From Stentor coeruleus (taxonomy: Eukaryota; Ciliophora; Heterotrichea; Heterotrichida; Stentoridae), in contig MPUH01000331.1 in the NCBI GenBank assembly GCA_001970955.1, forward strand, positions 1 through 64,000: 64,000 nt of DNA, in the 5' to 3' direction. Below are positions 41,895 to 51,918 of the stretch, piece after piece (the first letter of the stretch is position 1; each line of letters starts with the position of its first letter). The notes beneath the pieces are model-generated. The model had not been told where the DNA came from. It ran no database searches and was given only the letters and a program-made list of their open reading frames with translations. A program made the position numbers and the translations under genes.

Positions 41895-43433
41895 ATGTTT
41901 GAGTTCATCAAGAATTTTTGGAGAGAAATTTTTGCGTTGACTAAAACCTGGTCCATTCGCAAACAAATGCTTTTCTGTTACGTGGTGGCAATGACTTTAA
42001 TCCTTATCCTTTTACTCATAGTTGTGGTAATAAACTTATTCTATATCCGCTATGAGACAGTAAGTGAAATTGATAATACTTTAAATCAACAAGCTAAACA
42101 AAATATGCTTCAATTAGTAAAAGAAACAGCTGTTCTTATGGGATCTCAAATAAACCAAGTAACAGTTATGTTTGAGTTTATCCAAAACATGATATTCGCT
42201 ATGAGTGAACCAGAAACATATTCATTAATGCCTTTATTGTCTTATAGACCAAATGAACTTCCAGAAAAATGCTGGGTTTATGATGGCAACAATCAGAAAG
42301 TGTGTCTTACTTTTAGCAGCTATATAAATTATACAAAAATAAATGCGAGTAGTACTTTGCTTCAAAATTTGTCTACTTTAGATAATGTTTGGTATAGTGT
42401 TTATAAACTTACAAGCAATATAGCTTTGAGGTATTATATGTATTTTTATGATGAAAAAATATTTAAGAACTTCCCAGGAATGGTTGTCCAGCAGAATTTC
42501 ACTGTAGAAAATCTCCCATGGTATGATTATGTTAATAAAAATCAAACTTATCCTTTTACTAGTAATCAATATACTGATAAATATATTGGGAATACAAGTT
42601 ATCCTATAATCACTGTGGTGTATCCATTGAATTCTACGGTTAATACTACTTTTGGTTTTATAGCAGCTGACCTTCCTTTAAACATATCAGCTTTTATGTT
42701 AAAAGAAATTTATAGTGTTAACTACCTTAAAACTGGTTTTACAACTATAGCTTATCATAATAGTAGTCTTATTGACCCTGTGAATAAATTCTGGAATGGA
42801 GAAACTTCACCTAATTTTACAGATATTGATAAATATGTATGGAATCAATTGGTTAGCGAATCACAAAAAAATGAGACTTATTTTTTTATATATAAAGGAG
42901 ATATATACCGTGTTGCTGGATATCCATTGGGTATAAGTTTAAATGAAACTGTTGAAGAAAATAACTCAAACTGGTGGTATATGATATTATTAATAGCTCA
43001 AGAAAGTGATGTTATGAAATATAGAGAAGAGAGTAAAGAAAAAATCAATACTATGACTGGATTACTTATTGCTATAACAATAACTTGTTCTATTATAACT
43101 GTAGCTGTTGTTACTGCTTTAATACATTTTTTGTCTAGGTCGATTACTGCACCTTTAAAAGGAATTAAAGAGTTTACGGATAAGATTAATTCTAAAGCTA
43201 CTGAAAAAGATATGGTGACTAAAGAAGAATTAGATGAACTTAAAGAAGGAGATGATCAAGTAGCTGATTTGGTTAAGACGTATAAACAGTTGGCTGGGTC
43301 GTTGATTACTAGAAGGGAAGAACATTTGCCTAAACCATTGCAAACTTCACAGAATAGAATCTTTCCAAGAAATGAGTTGTACCAGAAGAATAAATTAAAG
43401 TGGAAGAAGCTAATTGATAAAATCCCTAATTAA
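41895..43433 (+). CDS. Membrane sensor protein: extracellular Cache-like domain plus HAMP-like region, no enzyme domain
   Basis: Membrane helix 1 spans about residues 26-50. About 335 residues of extracellular, N-glycosylatable sequence follow, opening with a long helix (EIDNTLNQQAKQNMLQLV) as in dCache sensors. Membrane helix 2 is at about 388-412. Then SRSITAPLKGIKEFTDKI and a second helix (about 440-465) match HAMP logic (Pro in AS1, acidic linker). The protein ends about 45 residues later, with no kinase, cyclase or methyl-accepting output domain. It may signal by partnering with a separate effector; a hybrid kinase gene lies 2.9 kb downstream, but a link is speculative. The ligand is unknown. 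Confidence 0.68.
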   Translation: MFEFIKNFWREIFALTKTWSIRKQMLFCYVVAMTLILILLLIVVVINLFYIRYETVSEIDNTLNQQAKQNMLQLVKETAVLMGSQINQVTVMFEFIQNMIFAMSEPETYSLMPLLSYRPNELPEKCWVYDGNNQKVCLTFSSYINYTKINASSTLLQNLSTLDNVWYSVYKLTSNIALRYYMYFYDEKIFKNFPGMVVQQNFTVENLPWYDYVNKNQTYPFTSNQYTDKYIGNTSYPIITVVYPLNSTVNTTFGFIAADLPLNISAFMLKEIYSVNYLKTGFTTIAYHNSSLIDPVNKFWNGETSPNFTDIDKYVWNQLVSESQKNETYFFIYKGDIYRVAGYPLGISLNETVEENNSNWWYMILLIAQESDVMKYREESKEKINTMTGLLIAITITCSIITVAVVTALIHFLSRSITAPLKGIKEFTDKINSKATEKDMVTKEELDELKEGDDQVADLVKTYKQLAGSLITRREEHLPKPLQTSQNRIFPRNELYQKNKLKWKKLIDKIPN

Positions 43434-43698
43434 ATAGTTAAAGACATAGATAGAGAGAAATCATCTATAAACGTTAAAGTTTTTACAACTAAGAATTTTT
43501 GGATAAAAGATATAACTTCTATATAATATAAGGCATATTGTTAGGTTTGTAAATATAAGAATAGGGTGTATAAAATATTGGAATAAAATAGATATATTAA
43601 TAGGTTATAAAGGTTTTTTGATCTTTATGATTATTTGAAGTGTGATGATAATGCTATTTAATATTGCAAATATGGGATGATAATATTTATAATTAAAT

Positions 43699-43896
43699 AT
43701 GGGAACCATTTGTAATAGAAATTGTATACCTCAAAGCGATGAAATTCTAAAATCAGAGGAGATTGTTTCTATAAAAATTAATGATAAGCCTGATGATGTG
43801 GCTAACCTTACAGATTATTCGCCATTACCTATACTTCCTTTACCTTCGTATAGTGATACCGATAGCACTGGCAAGAAGAGTTTTTTTGAATTTTAA
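43699..43896 (+). CDS. Tiny probably myristoylated/palmitoylated protein (65 aa)
   Basis: The N-terminus MGTICNRNC has Gly2 and Cys5/Cys9, as expected for dual acylation and membrane attachment. The remaining 56 residues are acidic and Pro/Ser-rich, with no domain. The first five residues are the same as in the CDPK at 50413-51918. It lies 265 bp downstream of the HAMP sensor gene on the same strand. Its 5' flank is not G-depleted as most others are, which weakens the call slightly. Confidence 0.5.
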   Translation: MGTICNRNCIPQSDEILKSEEIVSIKINDKPDDVANLTDYSPLPILPLPSYSDTDSTGKKSFFEF

Positions 43897-44466
43897 AACT
43901 AAAATCAATGCTTTAAAGTTGTTTGAGTAATTTTTACATTTGATTATATGGTTTATGGTTATATATAGGATATTTTATATTAGAGTTAGTTTTTCCTTGA
44001 ACTTAAATATTCAAAGCTGGGTCTAAATATAATATTTAACACTAAGCAACATAAATATTATTTTAGGTTTTTATAATAAAAACACTGCTTAATACCCAAT
44101 TTCAATAGTTATATACCTTTAATAGGGAAAGGCTACATTTATATAAAATCTAAAATTTTCAAAGTATTTTCTTAGATTCATACAAAATTCTTCTTTTTTT
44201 TACCAAATCAACTAATTGCCTATCATTAAAACTTATATTCCACAATTCTTCTTATTAAAATATTAATTTATTTAAAAAACCCTTACAAAACTTATCCTAT
44301 CACACAAAATGGCTCAAAATCCTATATTTTCACATGAAAAAGTTCCAAATCTCATCACAATCTTTTTTTGAGCATATCATCCTGTCTTTTTTAGCCATAA
44401 AACCATCATATCCTCAAATAAATTCCCTTTGAATATAAAACAATTCCTTATACTTTTATATTAAAA
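43897..44466. other. Intergenic spacer, 5' flank of the 140-aa gene
   Basis: No gene is recognised. Composition changes along it: G/T-rich near 43,900-44,010, and strongly G-depleted with many C from about 44,150 to the start at 44,467. Confidence 0.5.
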
Positions 44467-44889
44467 ATGAATCTTAGTTTTTCCAATTTCAACCAAAAGC
44501 CTAAACCTGGTCAATGCTCAGAGCCTTCTCTTCTTAGGACAAACTCAGCTTCTAAACTCCTAAGAAACATTCACGCTCATAAGCCCATATCTATACATCT
44601 AATAAACTACAAAGTTTTAAAAAGACCAAATCAACCAATAAAAACATTAAAAAAAGCATCAAAAAGTTACGAGTTTGAGTGTTATAATTATCCACGTCCA
44701 AGCACACAAAATAATGTGTTTAATAGACGATTACCTGCGAGTTTTATGTATAAATCTCATACACAATGGACAAGGACTATGCAACAAATACAATATAATG
44801 AGGATGAAGGGTGTGTTAAAGATTTGAATATGTGGGAAAAAATTGTCTTGCCAGAAAAGTTGAGATTACATAAGTTGAATAGAAAATAA
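44467..44889 (+). CDS. Small basic hypothetical protein (140 aa)
   Basis: This Lys/Arg/Asn/Pro-rich protein starts MNLSFSNFNQKPKPGQ and has a C-terminal tryptophan-containing helix (DLNMWEKIVLPEKLRLHK). No domain, signal or membrane span is seen. The start follows TATATTAAAA, in line with neighbouring genes. It ends 35 nt before the coiled-coil gene, on the same strand. Microtubule or cortex association would be a guess from composition only. Confidence 0.6.
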   Translation: MNLSFSNFNQKPKPGQCSEPSLLRTNSASKLLRNIHAHKPISIHLINYKVLKRPNQPIKTLKKASKSYEFECYNYPRPSTQNNVFNRRLPASFMYKSHTQWTRTMQQIQYNEDEGCVKDLNMWEKIVLPEKLRLHKLNRK

Positions 44890-44924
44890 GTTTAATAAGA
44901 ATTAAATATCTTTAAGTTATAAAA

Positions 44925-45689
44925 ATGAGCAAAAGGTTATCCCATACACAATCGATGCCTGATGGGCCAAGTTCAATCTTTACAGAAAGTTTCCAAGAAG
45001 TTATTGATTCCTTTAAACAATCTTTAAAAATTGTTGCCCAGGGTTTCAAAGCAGAAATAAGTCAACTAAAAACCGAGCTCAAAGAACAAAAACAAGAACT
45101 CCTCGAAAAAATCGATTTTATTGTCATGTGTAATAAGCAATCTGAAGAAACAATACATCAATTCCATCAAATCATCACTGAAACAACTAAAAAAGCCCTT
45201 AAAAGTATTGATGAATTGAAAGCTAATCAATCATCTTTATCAAAAGAATTAAGACATGCTAAATCAAAGAATTATTCAGACTTACCTTATAAATCAAATG
45301 AAAAAATTGATGATACTTGGGTTAAAAAACTAAATAAAGATATAGAAAGAGCTGAAGGAAATATACAAGGGCTTTATGAGAAAATTGATTTTGTTAATGA
45401 GGAAATGAGAAATCCTGAGATATTGAATTTTAATGAGAAAGTTAAAGAAATGCAGAAGGATTTGGAGAAAAGACTGGAGAGTATTGAAGCACAGCAGAGG
45501 CTTATAGAAAAAGATGCTAATATTTTAAAAAGATTCGAAGATATCGAGGACTTCATATCTTTGCAAAGACGTGAATTGTTTGGGTCAATAACAGTTTTAG
45601 AGCAGAAAATACAAAAGTCAGAACAGATGCTAAGAAATGCTGTAAACTCCATAGCCTCGCATTTTTCTTTGAGTGAACTTATCATTTGA
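44925..45689 (+). CDS. Coiled-coil protein (254 aa)
   Basis: After a short Ser/Pro N-terminus (KRLSHTQSMPDGPSS), nearly all of residues 20-245 show heptad-like alternation with Lys/Glu/Gln-rich surfaces, with a possible break around 110-125 (KSKNYSDLPYKSNEK). The protein is probably a dimeric or trimeric rod. No named family is recognised; a cytoskeletal or basal-body role is plausible for such rods in ciliates but not shown. It lies 35 nt after the 140-aa gene. Confidence 0.65.
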   Translation: MSKRLSHTQSMPDGPSSIFTESFQEVIDSFKQSLKIVAQGFKAEISQLKTELKEQKQELLEKIDFIVMCNKQSEETIHQFHQIITETTKKALKSIDELKANQSSLSKELRHAKSKNYSDLPYKSNEKIDDTWVKKLNKDIERAEGNIQGLYEKIDFVNEEMRNPEILNFNEKVKEMQKDLEKRLESIEAQQRLIEKDANILKRFEDIEDFISLQRRELFGSITVLEQKIQKSEQMLRNAVNSIASHFSLSELII

Positions 45690-46314
45690 GTTTTGATTTG
45701 ATAGTTTTTAGATAATAACAAGATATTACTATTGACCTTTTATAATAGGTTAAAATACTTTTAAAGCGTATTGCATTTGATTTTTTATAATGAAAATTTC
45801 GATATTTTATGATTTATTGATGATTAAATAATTTTGATTTGGAAAAAACATATTTTTTTGAAATTTTTTGATATGGTAATAAGTTTAATAAAAATACAGG
45901 GAAATTTCCTAGAAAATGAGTCTTTTAAGTTTAACATTATAAGATGTGCAAAATTTATTTTTAAACTAGTAATTTACTGATAAATGGCAAACTTTAAAAT
46001 TTTTGATTTGAAATATTATGAAATTTAGAAATCTTGATGAGATTTTATTTGAAAACTATGATAATAAAGTATTAGTTTTATTTATAATAATTATTTAGAG
46101 TTGAATTTTAAAATATTTTTAATGATATGTGATGATGGCGATTTGATTTTAGTTATTCTTAATATTTATTTTATGATAAATGTGAAAACTATTGAACAAG
46201 TCCGTATTAAAGTAATTTTGAATTAGCCATATTGGGGATCATCAGAAAAATAACTATTATTATAAAACTTAGCATAAATTATATAAGTACTATGTTGTTT
46301 TTTTTGATAATAAA
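45690..46314. other. Intergenic spacer
   Basis: Very AT-rich, no gene or repeat recognised. Unlike most 5' flanks here it stays richer in G than C right up to the histidine-kinase start, so it is an exception to the composition trend. Confidence 0.5.
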
Positions 46315-48435
46315 ATGGATGCTAAATACAGAAGGATTTCTGAAGTTGATCTTATTCATAGTAAAACTGTTTGGGGCCTCAAAAGGCTCAACGTTGCATA
46401 CTATATATCTTTAATTCTTGGAAGCGTTAATATCTTTAGTGAGCTCGCAACAAAATCAATCCATGACAATTGGGAATATAAGACTATTTTGATAATAGTC
46501 TATGGGAGTTTTATCCTCGTAAACAAGAAAATCAATCAAGACCTTTCTCTTGTAAAATACGTTTCCTTCCTATTCGGTGAGATTCTAAACTGCATTTTAA
46601 TCTATTTTGCATACATCGAAGAGCCTGAGTGTGCCTTAATATGGATTCAAATGTCAGGTTTTGTTGTAACTTTTTACCAAAGTTACCTCCTTATAAGTAT
46701 AAAATCCATCATCATATTCTCAATCAAGCATACAATAGAGTGGGCAATAGCAGGAATATATTTCAACATAATCAACATGAATAACTTAGCACCATTCATT
46801 TCAGGACTATTCGCTTTACCAATTTTCATGTTTGCCTGTTTATATTTCGATTATCTTCAAGACATCGACTTATGCAGATCAAAAGCTAAAGTTAAAATCG
46901 GGGTAAAAAAAATCAAAAGCCTAGTCGAAGCGATTTCTGACAGTATTTTCGTCATAAACTTAAAACTTGAGGCAATTTTCATGAACCCAGCTGGGAAACT
47001 CTTACTCCAAAACACTGATTTCCAAGAGTATATAAGGAAAATACAATATCATGTCCGATACTCTCAAGATTTTTCCCAATCTTTAATATTATCAGAAGAT
47101 ATAAAAAACTCTTTTTCATGTCCTTTAAACAATGATTGTAGCTTTGGAGTAACTAAAGATAGTGAACTTTTTGTGGAATGGTCAGGTAAGGTTGTTTTAT
47201 GGGAAAATGAAACATGTGTAATTTTGTTAGGGAAAAATGTATCGAGGATTATTAAATTGGAAAAAGATAGTGAAGAAAATCAATACAAATCGATATTGCT
47301 AAGAACTGTAAGTCATGAACTTAGAACACCTACTAATGCTATATTGTCAATGGCTGAGCTGTTGAAAGAAAGCCATCAGATTACAGGGGAAAATGTTGAA
47401 AAATTAGACTTGATGATCTCTTCATGTACTTATTTGTTATGTTTAATAAATGACCTTTTAGATTACTCACAGATCATGGCTGGAAGTTTGAAAATATCGA
47501 AAATAGCTTTTGATATAACTCAGATTATGTCAGAGTGTATGAAACTTATACAAGTCCAATTGACTGGAAGCACAATAAAACTTGCTGTGAAATACTTATC
47601 AGATGTACCACAAGGGATAATATCTGATCCATACCGAATTAAACAGATAATATTAAATCTATTAAGCAATGCAAGAAAATTCACTGTATCTGGGCATATA
47701 CATTTGGAAGTTGAATACAATGAACCTAATTTGAAGATTTTATGTCAAGATACAGGTGTTGGCATACCTCAAGATCAAATTCCTAAACTTTTCACTCAAT
47801 TCGGTAGGTTGGATACCTCTAATTTAAATCCTCAAGGTGTTGGTTTAGGACTTTATATATCAAATATGCTAACTTATGAACTTGGGGGAAATGGGATTAA
47901 AGTAGAATCAACTTTAGGTATAGGGTCTACATTTAGTTTCTTAATAGAAGTTGAAGAAATGACTCAATATCAATTAGCTGATGATATACCTGATGAAAAC
48001 CCAAGTATAACTTTACCTAATATTGAAATCAGTAATATCAACAAAGGAAGAGAAGTTTTAATTGTCGACGATACTTATTTCAATATTTTAGCTTTGAAAC
48101 ATATATTGAAAAATGAAGGATATAGATGTGATCATGCTATAAATGGTAAAGATGCTATAGAGAAAGTTCAAAATAAAGACTTTGCCTGTATAATTATGGA
48201 TTGTGAAATGCCTATACTTGATGGATGGAATACTACTAAAGAACTTAGAAAAATGCTTAGATTAGGACAGATACAGAAACTTCCTCCTATTATTGGATGT
48301 ACTGCCCATAGCTCAGAGGTTGTTAAATATAGATGCCAAGAATGTGGAATGGTGGACTTTATATTGAAACCATGCCCAAGAGAAATCATTGTAGAGAAGG
48401 TAAATAATTGGGCCAAAGGAGCTTTTAGTTTATAA
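46315..48435 (+). CDS. Membrane hybrid histidine kinase (706 aa)
   Basis: Five or six membrane helices occupy about residues 28-180. Residues 200-315 look like a PAS-type sensor (EAISDSIFVINLKLEAIFMN). The HisKA H-box SHELRTP has phospho-acceptor His334. The ATPase domain has N-box QIILNLLSNARKF, G1 DTGVGIP and G2 GVGLGLYI. A C-terminal receiver has acidic pair D585/D586, phospho-acceptor D629 in IIMDCEMP, Thr in GCTAHS and K685 in ILKPC. All catalytic residues are present, so a working sensor kinase with internal phosphotransfer to its receiver is predicted. A separate HPt protein would be needed to pass the phosphate on; none is in the window. The signal sensed is unknown. Confidence 0.92.
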   Translation: MDAKYRRISEVDLIHSKTVWGLKRLNVAYYISLILGSVNIFSELATKSIHDNWEYKTILIIVYGSFILVNKKINQDLSLVKYVSFLFGEILNCILIYFAYIEEPECALIWIQMSGFVVTFYQSYLLISIKSIIIFSIKHTIEWAIAGIYFNIINMNNLAPFISGLFALPIFMFACLYFDYLQDIDLCRSKAKVKIGVKKIKSLVEAISDSIFVINLKLEAIFMNPAGKLLLQNTDFQEYIRKIQYHVRYSQDFSQSLILSEDIKNSFSCPLNNDCSFGVTKDSELFVEWSGKVVLWENETCVILLGKNVSRIIKLEKDSEENQYKSILLRTVSHELRTPTNAILSMAELLKESHQITGENVEKLDLMISSCTYLLCLINDLLDYSQIMAGSLKISKIAFDITQIMSECMKLIQVQLTGSTIKLAVKYLSDVPQGIISDPYRIKQIILNLLSNARKFTVSGHIHLEVEYNEPNLKILCQDTGVGIPQDQIPKLFTQFGRLDTSNLNPQGVGLGLYISNMLTYELGGNGIKVESTLGIGSTFSFLIEVEEMTQYQLADDIPDENPSITLPNIEISNINKGREVLIVDDTYFNILALKHILKNEGYRCDHAINGKDAIEKVQNKDFACIIMDCEMPILDGWNTTKELRKMLRLGQIQKLPPIIGCTAHSSEVVKYRCQECGMVDFILKPCPREIIVEKVNNWAKGAFSL

Positions 48436-48815
48436 TTATTAAAAAGATTTTATTAGAAAAGGATAAGTTATAGATGAATATTGCAAAGATTTAATAGTGA
48501 ATTTTGCAATTTTTTATTTTTAGTTGAAGTGATGATATATTTTACTTTTGAGTTTTTTTATGTAGTGTTATATGCTTTTTTTATTGTGTAATTTTAAAGC
48601 TTGGGTTGGAAGATTGTAGGAATATTAAAGGTTTATTGTAGTTGTAATAAAATATTAGCTGGAGAAAGGCAATTTTTTTTTTCAATGTGTTTTATTAAAA
48701 TATTCCTTTTATTATTTATACCCTAACACCCAAGTTTTCTTCCTGAAATTTAATTAAATCTCAATTCTCAATATTATATCTATTATTATATTGATATCAT
48801 TTATCTTACAAAATA
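48436..48815. other. Convergent 3' spacer
   Basis: Between the ends of the histidine kinase (plus) and the ARM protein (minus). Left part G/T-rich, right part (from about 48,690) C/A-rich. No gene seen. Confidence 0.5.
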
Positions 48816-50339
48816 CTAACATAACTCAAAATTTTTAGTTGGCATTCTTAGCTCTTCGCATTCACCATCAACAAACTCAATCATCTCCAATACCACAATT
48901 GCTTCAATCATCACATTCCTATTCTTGCAAAATACCAACTCTTCTATTTTCTCCACAAGTGACGAAGTCTCTAAACTAACTTTCACATGCTCACTCATAT
49001 CTCCACCTTTAACCATTAGTTTTACAATCTCTAAAATCCTTATTTTCATTTTATCCTCCCAATCTAATCTTAAACATTCACCAATACAATCTAAAAGGTT
49101 TATTGGGAGCATGATATTATTTTTTTGATAAGAATCATGTGAAAAAAGTTCGATAAAAAATTTTACGCTTTGGTTCCTAACTTTAGCTTTAGAATCTAAA
49201 AGAAAGTTCCCAATTTGACTATAAAGCTGGGTGTTTAAAATAATATTTGCACAAGGACTATATGCTAAAAGGCATCTACTAAGCCAGATTAACGAGTATT
49301 TATAAGCATTATTAGCTGAATCTTGCCTTTGCCATACATTGGAATATTCACAAAAATTCTGTAAAAGATTTTCAATAAACGTACAAGTTTGGGTTTCATT
49401 TATCGTAAGAAATCCTCTACATAATGAGTTTCCAAAAATCTGACATATAATAGTTGAGTTTTCAAGGTTTTGAGAATTCATTGAAGCTATTAAAGACATT
49501 ATCAAATTTGTTGGGAAAGTATTATGGACAATATTCCCATCAAAAGACATCTTATCAAGTATATATAAAAGATCAGAAAACATTATGTTTGTAGATACCC
49601 AAGGAATAGTCTCAATAATATATAAAAAAGTTTGTAGGTCTGATATTGAGAATTCTTCAACAAAGTCTATGAGTTGATTATAAACTGTTGAAAATGCTTC
49701 AGGTATGTTTTTATATTGAATATATGAAGCTTGGAGAAGTTGAAGTTTTTTAAAACCGTATAACCTTTGGAAAACTCTAAAAGCTTCAGAGGTTATTATT
49801 AGGTTTGATAAAAGGATAAGCATAGAATAACATTGTAATGGGGATATTGATGAACTTAACTGAGATAAAACAGTTTCTAAAGCTCCTAAGCTCAAAGCAT
49901 ACTTAGAATTATTTTCTGAACAACATGTGAAATTAGATAAACAACGATAACAGGAGTCAAGGATCTCAGGATCATTTGCGAATTTTATCAAACTAAGCAT
50001 ACTTGTTAATACTTCAGAAGAATCTAGACAACTTAGTCTAAAATTCTCACAACAAATAACTTGCTCTAATTCAGTGATTTGAATTTTCATTTCACGTCGG
50101 CTGTCAAGATTTTTTTTGATTCTTGAAAATATTTCTTGTAGAGTTTCAGTCCTCATTGACTCTGGGTTTAGGTTTTTCAGTTCGCAAGGGATTTTTTTCT
50201 GCCTGTTTTTGTTAAGCTGGACTAGTCTGAGTTTTTTTCTTAGTTTTACAGCAGAGTCTATAAATTTACCTTGTTCTTTAGATTTCTGGTAAAAATTCAA
50301 TCGATCTTGGTGCTTAAAATCCCTATCCCCCGTACTCAT
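48816..50339 (-). CDS. Importin-alpha-like ARM-repeat protein (507 aa)
   Basis: The N-terminal 50 residues are basic and patterned like an importin-beta-binding domain (RDFKHQDRLNFYQKSKEQG, then AVKLRKKLRLVQLNKNRQKK). From about residue 75 to 490 the sequence is all-helical with ARM-like spacing, for example DPEILDSCYRCLSNFTCCS and SKAKVRNQSVKFFIELF. Importin-alpha proteins carry nuclear-localisation-signal cargo with importin-beta. The ARM repeats are divergent; the regular Trp-Asn ladder that grips cargo is not clearly present (only scattered candidates), so cargo recognition may be unusual or the protein may be another ARM scaffold. It lies 73 nt downstream of the CDPK on the same strand. 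Confidence 0.6.
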   Translation of the reverse strand: MSTGDRDFKHQDRLNFYQKSKEQGKFIDSAVKLRKKLRLVQLNKNRQKKIPCELKNLNPESMRTETLQEIFSRIKKNLDSRREMKIQITELEQVICCENFRLSCLDSSEVLTSMLSLIKFANDPEILDSCYRCLSNFTCCSENNSKYALSLGALETVLSQLSSSISPLQCYSMLILLSNLIITSEAFRVFQRLYGFKKLQLLQASYIQYKNIPEAFSTVYNQLIDFVEEFSISDLQTFLYIIETIPWVSTNIMFSDLLYILDKMSFDGNIVHNTFPTNLIMSLIASMNSQNLENSTIICQIFGNSLCRGFLTINETQTCTFIENLLQNFCEYSNVWQRQDSANNAYKYSLIWLSRCLLAYSPCANIILNTQLYSQIGNFLLDSKAKVRNQSVKFFIELFSHDSYQKNNIMLPINLLDCIGECLRLDWEDKMKIRILEIVKLMVKGGDMSEHVKVSLETSSLVEKIEELVFCKNRNVMIEAIVVLEMIEFVDGECEELRMPTKNFELC

Positions 50340-50412
50340 AACTTTATATTCCTAGCGTATCTTACCAAGCCATAGTCTCAACCATAATGGCTAAATTAAT
50401 ATACTCTACTTA

Positions 50413-51918
50413 TTACGCTGTGAGAGGTTCATCGAGATTCAGCTTAGATATCAGCAAAGCTTCGAATTCATTCAAGTCAATTGTCCCATCACCATTAATA
50501 TCCGCTTCATTCATCAAATCCGTCACAACCTCTTCTGGTATTATATCCCCAGACCCTAGCCACTTTTTTAACTCATCCTTTTCTATTGACTCCGACCTAT
50601 CTTTATCAAAATAACAAAAGGCTTTTTTTAGATTCTCTTTAGTCAATAAATTCTCTTCTTCCATAGCAACTCTTAAGTACTCTGTATAATCCATTTTGCC
50701 ACTGCCATCTGAGTCTAAACTATTCATTATATCTTCAGCTTGTTTTTTAGCTTCTTCATAAGGCATTTCTTTTTTCAGTTCATCTATAAGTTCTTCTGTA
50801 CTAATTGTCCCATCTTTATTTTTGTCAATCTGATAGAAAACTTTTTCTAGTTTGCGAGTTGAGCTCATATTTGAAACTTGGGATATCATGAAAGTTGTGA
50901 AAAGGTCTTTGAGCTTTGATGTGGATTTTATGGTTTTCATACGGATAAAAGTACGATCATAAGTTGCTTTTTCTAAACGCTCTTCTGCTAGTTTGAGCCA
51001 TGGATGACTGAGAGCTTCCATAGCAGAAGGTCGCGAACTAGGATTTTTTGTTAAGAGTTTTGTAATGAGGTCTTTGCAGTTTTTTGATACATTGCCGAAG
51101 AGTTCGTTAGGGAATGAGAATTTGGCTTGGCAGATGTTTTTTTCTGCCTCCTCATCATTCGGGCAAGCAAAAGGTAGGCAAGTCGTCATCATCAAATACA
51201 AAACAATCCCCGCACTCCACAAATCGCATTTCTCATCATAAATCCCTCTAAACACCTCTGGGGCCATATAATCCGTAGTCCCTGAAACCCCTCTAATTTT
51301 ATTAGTTTCTTTTCTTGTAGCAACGTTAAAGTCAATAATCTTAATATTAAACTCCTCATACGATGTACCATTTGTAATCAACAAATTTTCAGGCTTAATA
51401 TCCCTATGCACAACCCTTCTAGTATGCAAATAATTAAGCCCAGTCAATAAATAAACCATGACTTTAGCTGCATATTTTTCAGTAAAAGGCCCATTTTGCT
51501 CAAGTTTATCAAAAACATCTCCACCTTCACAGAATTCCATAATAATATAATAGTCTTGATCATCTTCAAAATACTCATAAACTTTTAAGATATTAGGATG
51601 GTCTAAGGTTTTTAAGATTTCAACTTCCATAAATACTGAACGGATTCGAATATCTTCTTCAGAAATACCTGATTTATGAAGGACTTTAACTGCACGGATC
51701 TCACCTGACCTTTTGTGTGTACAGAGCCAGACTTCAGCAAATGCTCCTGTACCTATTGGGGACTTGTCAAGGGTGTAAATGTCGTAGAATGACTCGGTGT
51801 TCTCTTGGACGAAATTCCCAGCTTTGAATTGTAGATCTTTTTTGTCGTTAAAGACTTGCGGATGACGTGGGGATAGAGGTTCTTGGATCATTATCCTTCC
51901 TGAGCAGATGGTTCCCAT
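50413..51918 (-). CDS. Calcium-dependent protein kinase (CDPK), 501 aa
   Basis: Order of parts: N-terminal MGTICS (myristoylation at Gly2, Cys5 possibly palmitoylated); Ser/Thr kinase at about 48-308 with GTGAFAEV glycine loop, K78, catalytic HRDIKPEN (D173), then a metal-binding motif reading DFN at 197-199 instead of DFG; APE intact (MAPEV). A junction/autoinhibitory segment covers about 310-355. Four EF hands start at D365, D402, D438 and D473. EF1, EF2 and EF4 have good loops; EF3 (DKDRSESIEKDE) has Ser where Gly normally sits at position 6. The layout is the classic plant/alveolate CDPK, switched on by Ca2+ and used in ciliates for motility and secretion signalling. The start follows ACAAATAA. 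Confidence 0.93.
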   Translation of the reverse strand: MGTICSGRIMIQEPLSPRHPQVFNDKKDLQFKAGNFVQENTESFYDIYTLDKSPIGTGAFAEVWLCTHKRSGEIRAVKVLHKSGISEEDIRIRSVFMEVEILKTLDHPNILKVYEYFEDDQDYYIIMEFCEGGDVFDKLEQNGPFTEKYAAKVMVYLLTGLNYLHTRRVVHRDIKPENLLITNGTSYEEFNIKIIDFNVATRKETNKIRGVSGTTDYMAPEVFRGIYDEKCDLWSAGIVLYLMMTTCLPFACPNDEEAEKNICQAKFSFPNELFGNVSKNCKDLITKLLTKNPSSRPSAMEALSHPWLKLAEERLEKATYDRTFIRMKTIKSTSKLKDLFTTFMISQVSNMSSTRKLEKVFYQIDKNKDGTISTEELIDELKKEMPYEEAKKQAEDIMNSLDSDGSGKMDYTEYLRVAMEEENLLTKENLKKAFCYFDKDRSESIEKDELKKWLGSGDIIPEEVVTDLMNEADINGDGTIDLNEFEALLISKLNLDEPLTA

